From contig JAEYAW010000036.1 of the NCBI GenBank assembly GCA_023404675.1, positions 62,001 to 126,000 on the forward strand: DNA of 64,000 bases. The letters are read 5' to 3'. Below the pieces are notes generated by a model that saw only the letters and a list, made by a program, of their open reading frames with translations, was not told the origin of the DNA and searched no databases. The first letter of the stretch is position 1; every line of letters begins with the position of its first letter. A program made the translations under genes and the position numbers. Source of the DNA: Pseudomonadota bacterium (GTDB lineage: Bacteria > Pseudomonadota > Alphaproteobacteria > Rhizobiales > Xanthobacteraceae). Below are positions 35,545 through 44,295 of the stretch, in pieces.

Positions 35545-36804
35545 TTACTTCTGGAACGGCTTCAGCAGCCGGTCTGCGGTGGCCTGAGCTTCGCTCAGCG
35601 CCGCCTGCGGCGTCTTGGTGCCGATCACCGCCGCCTGCACGGCGTTGTTCAGCGCCTCGCGGACGCGACCGGTCTCGTAGGTCGACAATTCCGGGATCGC
35701 GACCTTGAGCTGATCGCGGGCGACCAGCGCTTGCGGGAATTCCTCGCCGTATTTCTTCAGCGCGGGCGTCTCGTAGGACGCCGGGCTGACGCCGACATAA
35801 CCGGTGGCGATCGACCACTGGGCGGCGCGCTCGGGCGCGGTCATATACTTGATGAGCTTCAGTGCGGCCGTGCGCTCCTCAGGCTTGGCCTGCTTGAACA
35901 GATAGAAGTTGCCGCCGCCGGTCGGCGAGCCGGGCTGCTTGTTGGCCGGCAGCATGGCGACGCCGAAGTCGAACTTGGCTTCCTGCTTCACCGCCGTGAG
36001 GTTGCCGGTGGTGTGCCACATCATTGCGGTCTTGCCCGAGGTGAACTGCTGGCGCAGCGTACCCCATTCGATCGCGCCTTCCGGGCTTACCTTCTTGTCG
36101 GCCGACAGCGAACGCCAGAACGCCAGAGCTTCGACGACCGCAGGGTCGGTGAAGAACGTCCTCGTGCCGTCCGCGCTCATTAGCTCCTTGCCGTTCTCGA
36201 TGGCGAAGCACTGGAACATCCAGTAGGCATAGCCGGTGGTCGGGATCATCAGACCCCAGCGGCCGTCCTTGGTCAGTTTCTTGGCGCTCGCCGCCATCTC
36301 GTCCCAGGTCTGCGGCGGCTTGTTCGGATCGAGCCCGGCCTCGCGGAACATATCCTTGTTGTAGTACATTACGATGGTCGAACGCTGGAACGGGATGCCC
36401 CAGGTCTTGCCGTCGATCTTCCCGTTGGCCATCAGCGCCGGATAGAAGCTGTTCAGCCATTCGCGGTCGTCTTCGCTGGTCGCGACGTCCTCGAACGGGA
36501 CGATCAGATCCTGCTCGATCAGGTCATAGGCGTCGATCGAGAACAGCACCGAGAGCTGCGCCGGCTGGCCGCTCTTGATCGCCGATAGCGCGCGGATGCG
36601 GGTGTCGTCGTAATTGCCGGCGTAAACCGCCTCGACGTCGATGCCGGGATTTTCGGCCTTGAAGCCGTCGATCATGCCATCGACGACCTTGGTGAGGGGA
36701 CCGCCCACCGCGATCGGATAATACATCGTGAGCTTGGTCTGCGCGGCCGCGGGTGTCGCGGCGGCAGCCAGCCCGAGGGCGAGGCCTGCGAGGAGAGACT
36801 TCAT
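35545..36804 (-). CDS. Periplasmic solute-binding protein, family 1 (UgpB-like)
   Basis: A 419-residue SBP_bac_1 protein with a Sec signal peptide (GLAAAATPAAA|Q) and mature start TKLTMYYPIAVGGPLTKVV. The lobes carry GIPFQRSTIVMYYNKDMF and PTGGGNFYLFKQAKPEE, as in UgpB-type proteins. The start overlaps the stop of the ATPase gene (ATGA). Confidence 0.88.
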   Translation of the reverse strand: MKSLLAGLALGLAAAATPAAAQTKLTMYYPIAVGGPLTKVVDGMIDGFKAENPGIDVEAVYAGNYDDTRIRALSAIKSGQPAQLSVLFSIDAYDLIEQDLIVPFEDVATSEDDREWLNSFYPALMANGKIDGKTWGIPFQRSTIVMYYNKDMFREAGLDPNKPPQTWDEMAASAKKLTKDGRWGLMIPTTGYAYWMFQCFAIENGKELMSADGTRTFFTDPAVVEALAFWRSLSADKKVSPEGAIEWGTLRQQFTSGKTAMMWHTTGNLTAVKQEAKFDFGVAMLPANKQPGSPTGGGNFYLFKQAKPEERTAALKLIKYMTAPERAAQWSIATGYVGVSPASYETPALKKYGEEFPQALVARDQLKVAIPELSTYETGRVREALNNAVQAAVIGTKTPQAALSEAQATADRLLKPFQK

Positions 36805-37910
36805 TGGTCAGTGACCTTTCGCTGTTGCAGAGAGGGCCGACGCGCTGGACGGCCGGTCGGCTGGGGAAGGGGGGGCGAGGACACCCGGCGGCCGCTCGTG
36901 CGGTCGAACCAGTGGGTCAGTTCCGGCGGCCATGCGAGCGAGACGCGCTCGCCCGGCGCCGCATTGCCGCGGCCCGGCAGGCGTGCGGTGACGCGGGATG
37001 CGCCCTCGATGTCGAGATGAATGAAGGTTTCCGCGCCGAGGAACTCCTGCTCGATGACCCGCGCGGAAAGCAGCCCCTCGTCCTGCGGGCGTAGCACGAT
37101 GTCCTCGCCGCGCACGCCGAACATCAGATCCGCCGCATCGCCTGGAGCTTCGCTCGCCGCCAGCAGCGTGGCGGGCAGCATCGCCATCGGCGGAGAGCCG
37201 ATGAAGCCTGCGGCGAAGCTCGTGGCGGGTTTCGCGTAAATCTCGGTCGGGCTCGCAGCCTGTTCGATCCGCCCCTCGCGCATCAGCACGACCATATCGG
37301 CCATGCTCATCGCTTCGGTCTGATCATGAGTCACATAGATCACGGTCATGCCGAGCCGCTTCTGCAGGGCGCGGATGTCCTGCCTGACACTGTGACGCAG
37401 CTGCGCGTCGAGGTTCGACAGCGGCTCGTCCATCAGACACAGCTTGTGGTCCGCGACGATGGCGCGGGCGAGCGCCACGCGCTGGCGCTGACCGCCGGAG
37501 AGCTTGGCGGGTTTGCGGTCTTCGAGACCTTCGAGGCCTGTGATGCGCAGCGCCTCATCGAGACGCCGCCGGCGTTCGTCGCGCGCAACGCCGCGAACCT
37601 TGAGACCGAATACGATGTTCTCCGCCACGTCGAGATGCGGAAACAGCGCGTAGGACTGGAACACCATGGAGAGTCCGCGCGCTGAAGGCGGCAGCGCGGT
37701 GACATCGCGGCCGCTGATCTCGATGCGGCCGCCGTCCGGCGTCTCCAGCCCCGCGATCAGCCGCAGTGTCGTTGATTTGCCGCAGCCGGATGGGCCGAGC
37801 AGCACGACGAACTGACCTTCCTCGATCGCGAGCGACACGTCGCTGACCCCGGAGCGCTCGGAGAAACGGCGGCTCAGTCCTCGGATGTTCAGAAACGTGG
37901 GTGCGGCCAT
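36801..37910 (-). CDS. Carbohydrate-type ABC transporter ATPase (UgpC/MalK family)
   Basis: A 369-residue ATPase. Walker A GPSGCGKST, signature LSGGQRQRVALARAI, Walker B LCLMDEPLSNLD and switch His in YVTHDQTEAMS are canonical. A C-terminal TOBE regulatory domain (FGVRGEDIVLRPQ) follows. ATG at 37910 (MAAPTFLNIRGLS) is preferred. First gene of the transporter operon, divergent from the DeoR-type regulator. Confidence 0.9.
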   Translation of the reverse strand: MAAPTFLNIRGLSRRFSERSGVSDVSLAIEEGQFVVLLGPSGCGKSTTLRLIAGLETPDGGRIEISGRDVTALPPSARGLSMVFQSYALFPHLDVAENIVFGLKVRGVARDERRRRLDEALRITGLEGLEDRKPAKLSGGQRQRVALARAIVADHKLCLMDEPLSNLDAQLRHSVRQDIRALQKRLGMTVIYVTHDQTEAMSMADMVVLMREGRIEQAASPTEIYAKPATSFAAGFIGSPPMAMLPATLLAASEAPGDAADLMFGVRGEDIVLRPQDEGLLSARVIEQEFLGAETFIHLDIEGASRVTARLPGRGNAAPGERVSLAWPPELTHWFDRTSGRRVSSPPLPQPTGRPARRPSLQQRKVTDQ

Positions 37911-38317
37911 CAAGATACTCGACGGTGATGGTTCGTTGGCGACGCCGCGGGGGCATCGATCGACACGGATCATGTGCGCCGTTTTCGGCGACGCAGGCGG
38001 TGTGGCCGGGCAGGGCGTTTCGGTGCCTGCCCGTGGGGGGCGCTGTCGAGCCTCGTCCCAGCGTTCAGCTACAGGGCGTCGATGACATTCATATGAAACT
38101 CGAATGAGCGATCAGCGTGCAGGTGTGTTCATCAGGCGGCAGAGGCAGCGCCATCGAGACCCGCGCGGGGACGATGGCCGTGCTCCGGGGCTCCGGTATC
38201 GCCCCGTGCACATTTGTCTCGGACAGATGGGGGCTGGAATCATCGGGGCCACGAGCCGGAAGCTCTCTTTCGCTACATTTGCGATGCCGTCGCACGGGCG
38301 TCATATGGCCGGGGCAT
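37911..38317. promoter_or_regulatory. Divergent control region between the sugar ABC operon and the DeoR gene
   Basis: A 407-bp gap without a credible gene. It holds the perfect palindrome TTCATATGAA (38088-38097) and, right at the regulator start, two CATATG boxes seven bases apart (38302-38320). Both are candidate sites for the DeoR-type protein, allowing autorepression and transporter control. Frames crossing this gap in front of the regulator are probably not translated. Confidence 0.45.
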
Positions 38318-39130
38318 ATGGCTCACATGAGCACTCCTCATGTTCATTTGAATATCGCCGCGGGCTCCGATCGCCGGCAGACGGCCATCGCAGAAATGCT
38401 GCGCAATCGCGATTTCATCAGCGTTGATGAACTGGCGACGTACTTTGCGGTGGCGACGCAAACGATCCGTCGCGATCTCGTCGCGCTGTGCGATCAGGGG
38501 CTCGCCCGCCGCAGGCATGGCGGAGTCGAAAGCGTGGCGCAAAAGAAAAATCTCGCGTTCAAGGACAGGCGAGTGCTCAATCGGGAGGCCAAGCAGGGCA
38601 TCGCCGCCGCCGTCGCCGAGCACGTCAACGACGGTGAATCGCTCTCGCTCGGTATCGGCACCACGCCGCAATTCGTTGCCGAGGCGTTGCTGTCGCATCG
38701 CGGGTTGAAGGTCGTGACCAACAATTTGCCGCTGGCGCTGATGGTCGGGCAGAATTCGGACTTCGCGCTGGCCATCGCCGGCGGCGCGGTGCGGATCAGC
38801 GATCTCGATGTCTGCGGCTCGTCCGTCGAGAACTTCTTTGCGTCCTACAAGGTGGATGTCGCGATCTTCGGTGTTGCCGGAGTGGATGGTGACGGATCGC
38901 TGCTGGATTTCTCCGAGGACGAGGTGCGGGTGCGTGAGGCGATGCTGCGCAACTGCCGCCGCTCCTATCTGGTGCTCGATTCCTCGAAGTTCACGCGTCC
39001 GGCCCACGTTCATGGCGGGCGCATCGATCAGGTGAGCGCGGTGTTCTGCGAGAGTGATCCGCCGGGCGGAATTCGCCGGTTGCTGGACGAGGCCGGCGTC
39101 CGCTTCGTCAGGGCCGCAGGTCCGGTCTGA
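38318..39130 (+). CDS. DeoR/GlpR-family transcriptional regulator
   Basis: A 270-residue repressor. The N-terminal helix-turn-helix (RRQTAIAEMLRNRDFISVDE; TQTIRRDLVALCDQGLARRR) is followed by a DeoRC sugar-phosphate isomerase-like sensor domain (SLSLGIGTTPQFVAEAL; VTNNLPLALMV; DVAIFGVAGVDGDG). Such proteins sense phosphorylated sugars. I use ATG at 38318; a second ATG at 38327 is possible. It likely controls the divergent sugar-type ABC transporter. Confidence 0.87.
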   Translation: MAHMSTPHVHLNIAAGSDRRQTAIAEMLRNRDFISVDELATYFAVATQTIRRDLVALCDQGLARRRHGGVESVAQKKNLAFKDRRVLNREAKQGIAAAVAEHVNDGESLSLGIGTTPQFVAEALLSHRGLKVVTNNLPLALMVGQNSDFALAIAGGAVRISDLDVCGSSVENFFASYKVDVAIFGVAGVDGDGSLLDFSEDEVRVREAMLRNCRRSYLVLDSSKFTRPAHVHGGRIDQVSAVFCESDPPGGIRRLLDEAGVRFVRAAGPV

Positions 39131-39193
39131 CGCCTTGATCGCCGTGCGGGCTTTCGGCTAGGTCTGGATGCAGAGTCATCCTGAGCGCTGTCC

Positions 39194-39592
39194 ATGGTCG
39201 CCGACCGTCTGCAAAAAGTCGTCACGCATCCCCTGCATGCGCATCTCGGAATCAAGGAAATCCAGTCCGAAGCCGGACATGGATCGTTCTCGATCACCGT
39301 CGCAGATACGGTGCTCAGTCCGGCCGGATCGCTGCACGGCGGCGTGGTCTATTTTCTCTCCGACGTCTGCGCTTATGCGGGCCTGCTGAGCCTGCTCGAT
39401 GCGAAGACAGACGCCGTCACCCACGACATTCAAGTCTCGGTGATGCGCTCGGCGAGGCCGGGAGACGTCGTCGATTTCCGCTCGAAGGTGGTTCGTCTCG
39501 GCAAGCGGTTGTGCTTTCTGGAGGTTATCGCCTCGACCGGCGATCAGATCATCGCGACGGCCAAGGTCACCAAGAGCATTCTGTCTGTGTAG
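39194..39592 (+). CDS. PaaI-type hotdog-fold acyl-CoA thioesterase
   Basis: A 132-residue single-domain hotdog protein with the motif SPAGSLHGGVVYFLSDVCAY (catalytic region of PaaI thioesterases) and the strand SVMRSARPGDVVDFRSKVVR. It would hydrolyse aryl- or short acyl-CoA, releasing CoA from stalled catabolic intermediates. Plus strand, just after the DeoR gene. Confidence 0.85.
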   Translation: MVADRLQKVVTHPLHAHLGIKEIQSEAGHGSFSITVADTVLSPAGSLHGGVVYFLSDVCAYAGLLSLLDAKTDAVTHDIQVSVMRSARPGDVVDFRSKVVRLGKRLCFLEVIASTGDQIIATAKVTKSILSV

Positions 39593-39595
39593 TTT

Positions 39596-39636
39596 GCCCG
39601 CATTCGCGCGGGCATCGGGCGGCATGTCGCCGCCCG
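39596..39636. terminator. Tandem hairpins between convergent paaI-like gene and nrdB
   Basis: Two adjacent GC-rich hairpins (GCCCGC...GCGGGC and CGGGCGGC...GCCGCCCG) lie in the 71-bp convergent gap. No clear T tract, so they are probable but weakly supported ends for both genes. Confidence 0.45.
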
Positions 39637-39663
39637 TGATGCGCCGCGTGCTGTGAGCTCCGC

Positions 39664-40794
39664 TCAGTCCCACGCCAGCGCGCCTCCGTTCTGGTATTCG
39701 ATCACGCGCGTCTCGAAGAAGTTCTTCTCCTTCTTCAGATCCATGGCCTCGCTCATCCACGGGAACGGATTCTCCGCCTCCGCGAACACCGGGCCAAGCC
39801 CGAGCTGGGCGCAGCGCCGGTTGGCGATGAAGTGCATGTAGGTCTCACACAGCGCCGCGTTGAGGCCGAGAAAGCCGCGCGGCATGGTATCGCGCCCATA
39901 AGCGGCCTCCAGCTCGGCGGCGTTCTTCAGCATGCCGCGCACCTCGTCCTGAAACGCCACCGTCCACAGATGTGGATTCTCGATCTTGATCTGGTTGATG
40001 ACGTCGATACCGAAGTTCAGATGGATCGATTCGTCGCGCAGGATGTACTGATACTGCTCGGCAATGCCGACCATCTTGTTGCGCCGGCCCAGCGACAGAA
40101 TCTGCGCGAAGCCGGTGTAGAACCACATGCCCTCGAATACGACATAGAACGCGACGAGATCGCGCAGGAATGCCTGATCGGCCTCCGGCGTGCCGGTCTT
40201 GAAGGCCGGGTCGTCGAGGTGCTGCGTGTGTTTCAGTGCCCACGCCGCCTTGTCGGTGATGGAGGGCACCTCGCGATACATGTTGAACAGCTCGCCTTCG
40301 TCCAGGCCGAGGCTTTCGACGACGTACTGGAAGGTGTGGGTGTGCACAGCCTCCTCGAACGCCTGCCGCAGCAGATACTGCCGGCACTCCGGATTGGTGA
40401 GGTGGCGATAGATCGCCAGCACGATGTTGTTGGCGACCAGCGACTCGGAGGCGGCGAAGAATCCGAGATTGCGCTTGAGCATGCGCCGCTCGTCCTCGGT
40501 GAGGCCGTCGCGCGATTTCCACAGCGCGATGTCCGCCTGCATGGAGACCTCGGTCGGCATCCAGTGGTTGTTGCAACCGGCGAGATACTTTTCCCACGCC
40601 CATCGATATTTGAGCGGGAGCAGCTGGTTCACGTCGGCGCGCGCATTGATCATGCGCTTGTCGTCGACGCGTACGCGCGCCGCGCCGCGGTCGATCGTAC
40701 CGAGGCCGGTGGCGTCGGGGGGCGTCGCTGGCTCAGAGATCGGTGCGGGACGAACCGGCGCGGACATTGTTTCGGTATCGGACCAGTCGAGCAT
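39664..40794 (-). CDS. nrdB: Ribonucleotide reductase beta subunit, class Ic-like (no radical Tyr)
   Basis: A 376-residue R2 protein of the ferritin-like fold. Metal ligands are visible at E117 (AASESLVANN, where class Ia enzymes have Asp), E148 and H151 (FEEAVHTHTF), with further acidic/His ligands in FEGMWFY and RDESIHLNFG. The residue four after H151, which is the radical Tyr in E. coli-type R2, is Phe (F155; codon TTC at 40330-40332). This combination is that of the class Ic Chlamydia-type R2, which uses a Mn/Fe cofactor instead of a tyrosyl radical. Start ATG 40794. It pairs with NrdA encoded upstream. Confidence 0.92.
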   Translation of the reverse strand: MLDWSDTETMSAPVRPAPISEPATPPDATGLGTIDRGAARVRVDDKRMINARADVNQLLPLKYRWAWEKYLAGCNNHWMPTEVSMQADIALWKSRDGLTEDERRMLKRNLGFFAASESLVANNIVLAIYRHLTNPECRQYLLRQAFEEAVHTHTFQYVVESLGLDEGELFNMYREVPSITDKAAWALKHTQHLDDPAFKTGTPEADQAFLRDLVAFYVVFEGMWFYTGFAQILSLGRRNKMVGIAEQYQYILRDESIHLNFGIDVINQIKIENPHLWTVAFQDEVRGMLKNAAELEAAYGRDTMPRGFLGLNAALCETYMHFIANRRCAQLGLGPVFAEAENPFPWMSEAMDLKKEKNFFETRVIEYQNGGALAWD

Positions 40795-40865
40795 AAATTG
40801 TCTCCGTCTACGGAATGTCGGGTTTGGCCCTCGCTCGGGTCCGCCCCGTTCTGATTGTCTTCGGT

Positions 40866-40960
40866 CCGTCACCCCCAAGGTGGCCGTGCGATGCACGGCT
40901 CTCGAAGGGCGACGGCTTATCCTTCGAGGCCCGCGAAGATGCGCGCACCTCAGGAGGACG
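40866..40960. repeat. Pair of inverted REP-like palindromic elements between nrdA and nrdB
   Basis: Two related GC-rich palindromic units face each other. On the minus strand 40909-40866 begins CCCTTCGAGAGCC and ends GGGGGTGACGG. On the plus strand 40917-40960 begins TCCTTCGAGGCC and ends CACCTCAGGAGGACG. Ends of the CCTTCGAG...CTCAGG type recall the dispersed repeats of Bradyrhizobium-like genomes. They occupy much of the 184-bp nrdA-nrdB gap. Confidence 0.55.
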
Positions 40961-40978
40961 CCGCCAGCCTTCGCCGGC

Positions 40979-43867
40979 TTACTGGCAGGCCTCGCAGGTG
41001 GGGTCGTCGATGGCGCAGGCCTTGCCCCAGGCCTCTCCCTCTGCAGGGACATCCGGAGCCGACGCAAGAACGGAAGCCGACACAGCATTGAGCTTGCCGT
41101 CGGTACCTTTCAGCGTGGACTTCTCCACATGCGTCGCTGAGCGCGAGCGCAGATAGTAGGTGGTCTTGAGGCCGCGTGCCCAGGCGTGCCGATAGAGCTG
41201 GTCTAGTTTCCTGCCGCTGGGATTGGCGATGTAGAGGTTGAGCGACTGCGCTTGATCGATCCATTTCTGGCGGCGCGCGGCGGCGTCGATCAGCCATGCG
41301 GAGTCGATTTCAAACGCGGTCGCATAGAGCGCCTTCAGATCGTCCGGCACCCGGTCGATCTGGCCGACGCTGCCGTCGAAATATTTGAGGTCCGAGATCA
41401 TCACCTCGTCCCACAGGCCGCGGCTCTTGAGGTCGTGCACCAGATAGGCGTTCACCACGGTGAAATCGCCGGACATGTTGGATTTGACGTAGAGGTTCTG
41501 ATAGGCGGGCTCGATCGACTGCGACACGCCGCAGATGTTGGAGATCGTCGCGGTCGGCGCGATCGCCATGCAGTTCGAGTTGCGCATGCCGATGGTGACG
41601 ACGCGCTGGCGCAGCGTCTCCCAGTTGAGTCGTGTCGAGCGATCGACATCCACCGCTTCGCCGCGCGCGGCATCAAGCAGCGTGATCGAATCCAGCGGCA
41701 GGATTCCCTTCGACCACAGCGAGCCATCGAAGGAGGGATAGCGCCCGCGCTCGGCGGCGAGATCGACTGAGCCGGAAATCGCCCAATAGGCGATGGCCTC
41801 CATGCTCTCGTCCGCGAAATTCACCGCCGCCTCCGAGGCGTAGGGCAGGCGCAGAATGTTCAACGCGTCCTGAAAGCCCATGAGGCCGAGCCCGACCGGG
41901 CGATGGCGAAGGTTCGAGGTGCGCGCCTCTGGGATCGTGTAGAAATTCACGTCCAGCACGTTGTCCAGCATTCGCATCGCGGTCATCACGGTGCGCGCGA
42001 GATGGGCGTGGTCCAGCTTACCGTCCGCGATGTGGTTGACGAGATTGACCGAGCCGAGATTGCAGACCGCGACCTCGCTGGCGGAGGTGTTGAGCGTGAT
42101 CTCGGTGCACAGGTTCGAGGAATGCACCACGCCGCAATGCTGCTGAGGCGAGCGCAGGTTGCAGGGATCCTTGAACGTGATCCACGGATGGCCGGTCTCG
42201 AACAGCATGGTCAGCATCCGCCGCCACAGGTCGGTGGCGCGCAGTTGCTTCGACACGCGCATCTCGCCGCGCGCGGCCTTCGCCTCGTAGAACGCATAGC
42301 GCTCGGCGAATGCCTTGCCGGTGAGGTCGTGCAGGTCCGGCGTCTCGTCGGGGGAGAACAGCGTCCACACGCCGTCCTCCTCCACGCGCTGCATGAACAG
42401 ATCCGGCACCCAGTTGGCTGTGTTCATGTCGTGAGTGCGGCGGCGGTCGTCGCCGGTGTTCTTGCGCAGGTCGAGGAATTCCTCGATGTCGACGTGCCAG
42501 GTTTCGAGATAGGCGCACACCGCGCCCTTGCGCTTGCCGCCCTGATTGACCGCGATGGCGGTGTCGTTGGCGACCTTCAGAAACGGCACGACGCCCTGAC
42601 TCTCGCCGTTGGTGCCCTTGATGTGCGCGCCGAGGCCGCGTACGCGCGTCCAGTCGTTGCCGAGCCCGCCGGCATATTTCGACAGCAGCGCGTTGTCCTT
42701 GATCGACTTGAAGATGCCGTCGAGATCATCCGGGACGGTTGTGAGGAAGCAGGACGACAGTTGTGGCCGCAGTGTGCCGGCATTGAACAGCGTCGGGGTC
42801 GAGGCCATGAAGTCGAACGACGACAGCAGGTCGTAGAACTGGATCGCCTTGTCTTCGCGGTCGATCTCGCGCAGCGCGAGACCGCAGGCGACGCGCATGA
42901 AGAATGCCTGCGGCAGTTCGAACCGCGTGCCGTCGAGGTGCAGGAAGTAGCGGTCGTAGAGCGTCTGCAGGCCGAGATAGTCGAATTGCAGGTCGCGTTC
43001 CGGCTTCAGCGCACCCGCCAGCTTCGCAAGATCGAAGCGGCCGAGCTCGGGGTCGAGCAGTTCGTTGTCGATGCCTTTCCTTACATACGCCTTGAAGTAA
43101 TCCGCATACCCTTCGCTCATTTCCGCCTGCGTCGCCTGTTGCGGCCGGCCTTCGACGAAGCTCAGGGCCTCGCGGCGCAGCTTGTCGAGCAGCAGGCGGG
43201 CGCTGGCCTTGGCGTAGTCGGGATCGGTTTCGACCAGCGTGCGCGCGGCGAGAATCGGGGCAAGCGCCAGTTCCTCCAGCGTGATGCCGTCGTAAAGATT
43301 GCGACGTGCTTCGCTCAGGATCGGTTCGGCCGATGCGCCGCCGAGGCCGGTACAGGCTTCGGCGATGACCTCGGTGAGGCGCTTGGTATCGAGCGGAGCC
43401 AGTGTGCCGTCGGCGAGTGTCATGCGCAATGCGCGTGCCGCCGGAGCCGCGGCTGCTTCGCCCAGCGTTCGCACGCGTTCGCGCGCGCGCTCCTCGCGAT
43501 AGAGCACATAAGCGCGCGCCACCTTGTGGTGTTCGCTGCGCATCAGGGCGAGTTCGGCCTGATCCTGAATATCCTCGATATGGAAGGTGCGACCGGCATC
43601 CGCGCGGCGCGTGAGATTGGTCACGATCTGGCCGGCGAGTTCGGCCACCACATCGTGGACGCGGCGCGAGGCGGCCGCGCCATGGCCCTCCACCGCGAGA
43701 AACGCCTTGGTCAGTGCCACCGCGATCTTGGACTGGTCGAACGGCGTGACCGAGCCGTTGCGCCGGATCACCTGATAGCCGGGCTCGGCCGGCGATACGG
43801 CCGAGACCACGATGGAGGAAGAAGGAACGAGACGTGCGGCAGGCGTTGATTCGATCGCGACGGACAT
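40979..43867 (-). CDS. nrdA: Ribonucleotide reductase alpha subunit with two ATP cones
   Basis: A 962-residue class I R1 protein reducing ribonucleoside diphosphates. An N-terminal ATP cone (YQVIRRNGSVTPFDQSKIAV) is followed by a second cone-like segment (LRMTLADGTLAPLDTKRLTE), then the ten-stranded barrel. Active-site residues are visible: Cys in LRPQLSSCFL, NLCTEI (Asn, Cys, Glu), Cys in VCNLGSVNL, the Tyr pair in TYYLRSRSATHVEKS, and the C-terminal shuttle pair PTCEACQ. ATG at 43867 is preferred; longer open sequence upstream is the riboswitch. Expression is expected to fall when B12 is plentiful. Confidence 0.94.
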   Translation of the reverse strand: MSVAIESTPAARLVPSSSIVVSAVSPAEPGYQVIRRNGSVTPFDQSKIAVALTKAFLAVEGHGAAASRRVHDVVAELAGQIVTNLTRRADAGRTFHIEDIQDQAELALMRSEHHKVARAYVLYREERARERVRTLGEAAAAPAARALRMTLADGTLAPLDTKRLTEVIAEACTGLGGASAEPILSEARRNLYDGITLEELALAPILAARTLVETDPDYAKASARLLLDKLRREALSFVEGRPQQATQAEMSEGYADYFKAYVRKGIDNELLDPELGRFDLAKLAGALKPERDLQFDYLGLQTLYDRYFLHLDGTRFELPQAFFMRVACGLALREIDREDKAIQFYDLLSSFDFMASTPTLFNAGTLRPQLSSCFLTTVPDDLDGIFKSIKDNALLSKYAGGLGNDWTRVRGLGAHIKGTNGESQGVVPFLKVANDTAIAVNQGGKRKGAVCAYLETWHVDIEEFLDLRKNTGDDRRRTHDMNTANWVPDLFMQRVEEDGVWTLFSPDETPDLHDLTGKAFAERYAFYEAKAARGEMRVSKQLRATDLWRRMLTMLFETGHPWITFKDPCNLRSPQQHCGVVHSSNLCTEITLNTSASEVAVCNLGSVNLVNHIADGKLDHAHLARTVMTAMRMLDNVLDVNFYTIPEARTSNLRHRPVGLGLMGFQDALNILRLPYASEAAVNFADESMEAIAYWAISGSVDLAAERGRYPSFDGSLWSKGILPLDSITLLDAARGEAVDVDRSTRLNWETLRQRVVTIGMRNSNCMAIAPTATISNICGVSQSIEPAYQNLYVKSNMSGDFTVVNAYLVHDLKSRGLWDEVMISDLKYFDGSVGQIDRVPDDLKALYATAFEIDSAWLIDAAARRQKWIDQAQSLNLYIANPSGRKLDQLYRHAWARGLKTTYYLRSRSATHVEKSTLKGTDGKLNAVSASVLASAPDVPAEGEAWGKACAIDDPTCEACQ

Positions 43868-43995
43868 TGGCCCAGAACCCCGATGTGTTGCGGGCCAGGG
43901 CCAGATGGAGGCGCAAAGGAAGAGGTTGCGGCGCTGGGCCGCGAAATCTGCCATGCGACCCACCGGGACACCCCGCCCAGGGACGTACAGTGTCG

Positions 43996-44225
43996 CGGCA
44001 GGTCTCCTGGCTCGCGGGTCGTCGTTGGCGTCCATGGTCTTCCCGGGATGTTCGATCCCAGTGACTGGCTCGTGGCCTCGCGTATCGCCTGCCGGGCCGG
44101 ACTTTGGCCCGGATGCGCTACGCTTTTTCGGACTTCAACTCGCCGCTTACAGTTGCGGGGGCAGCGCCGGCTTGGTCTTTGTCCCGAAGGCATGGCCCTG
44201 GAAACATGGACGCACCGGCTTCCCT
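43996..44225 (-). ncRNA. Cobalamin (B12) riboswitch in the nrdA leader
   Basis: Read on the minus strand, the leader has the hallmarks of the B12 element in order: GCCGGTGCG near the 5' end, GCTGCCCCCGCAACTGTAA, a GC-rich arm, GCCACGAGCCAGTCACTGGG, CCCGGGAAG, and the B12 box GAGCCAGGAGACCTGCC near 44013-43996. It ends about 128 bases before the nrdA ATG. Adenosylcobalamin binding should repress nrdAB, as known for class I reductase operons in bacteria that also own the B12-dependent class II enzyme. Confidence 0.93.
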
Positions 44226-44260
44226 CTTAGCTCTCGATTGTGATTCGAGAGACCGTGACC

Positions 44261-44295
44261 ACTACATCTAGCGCCGGAGTAGCGATGTGTGTCAA
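44261..44295 (-). promoter_or_regulatory. nrdAB promoter with candidate NrdR box
   Basis: On the minus strand TTGACA (44295-44290) and GCTAGA (44273-44268) make a -35/-10 pair with a 16-base spacer. Overlapping the -10, CACTACATCTAGCG contains the palindromic core CTACATCTAG, matching the NrdR-box pattern CWANATNTWG. Only one box is clear, whereas NrdR usually uses two. Confidence 0.55.

Noticed and set aside
38117..38317. A longer DeoR protein starting at 38117
   Set aside because: The added 67 residues are unlike any DeoR N-terminus and cover the divergent promoter region.
43868..44035. Extended N-terminus of NrdA
   Set aside because: The extra codons overlap the leader between riboswitch and ATG, and include no conserved residues.
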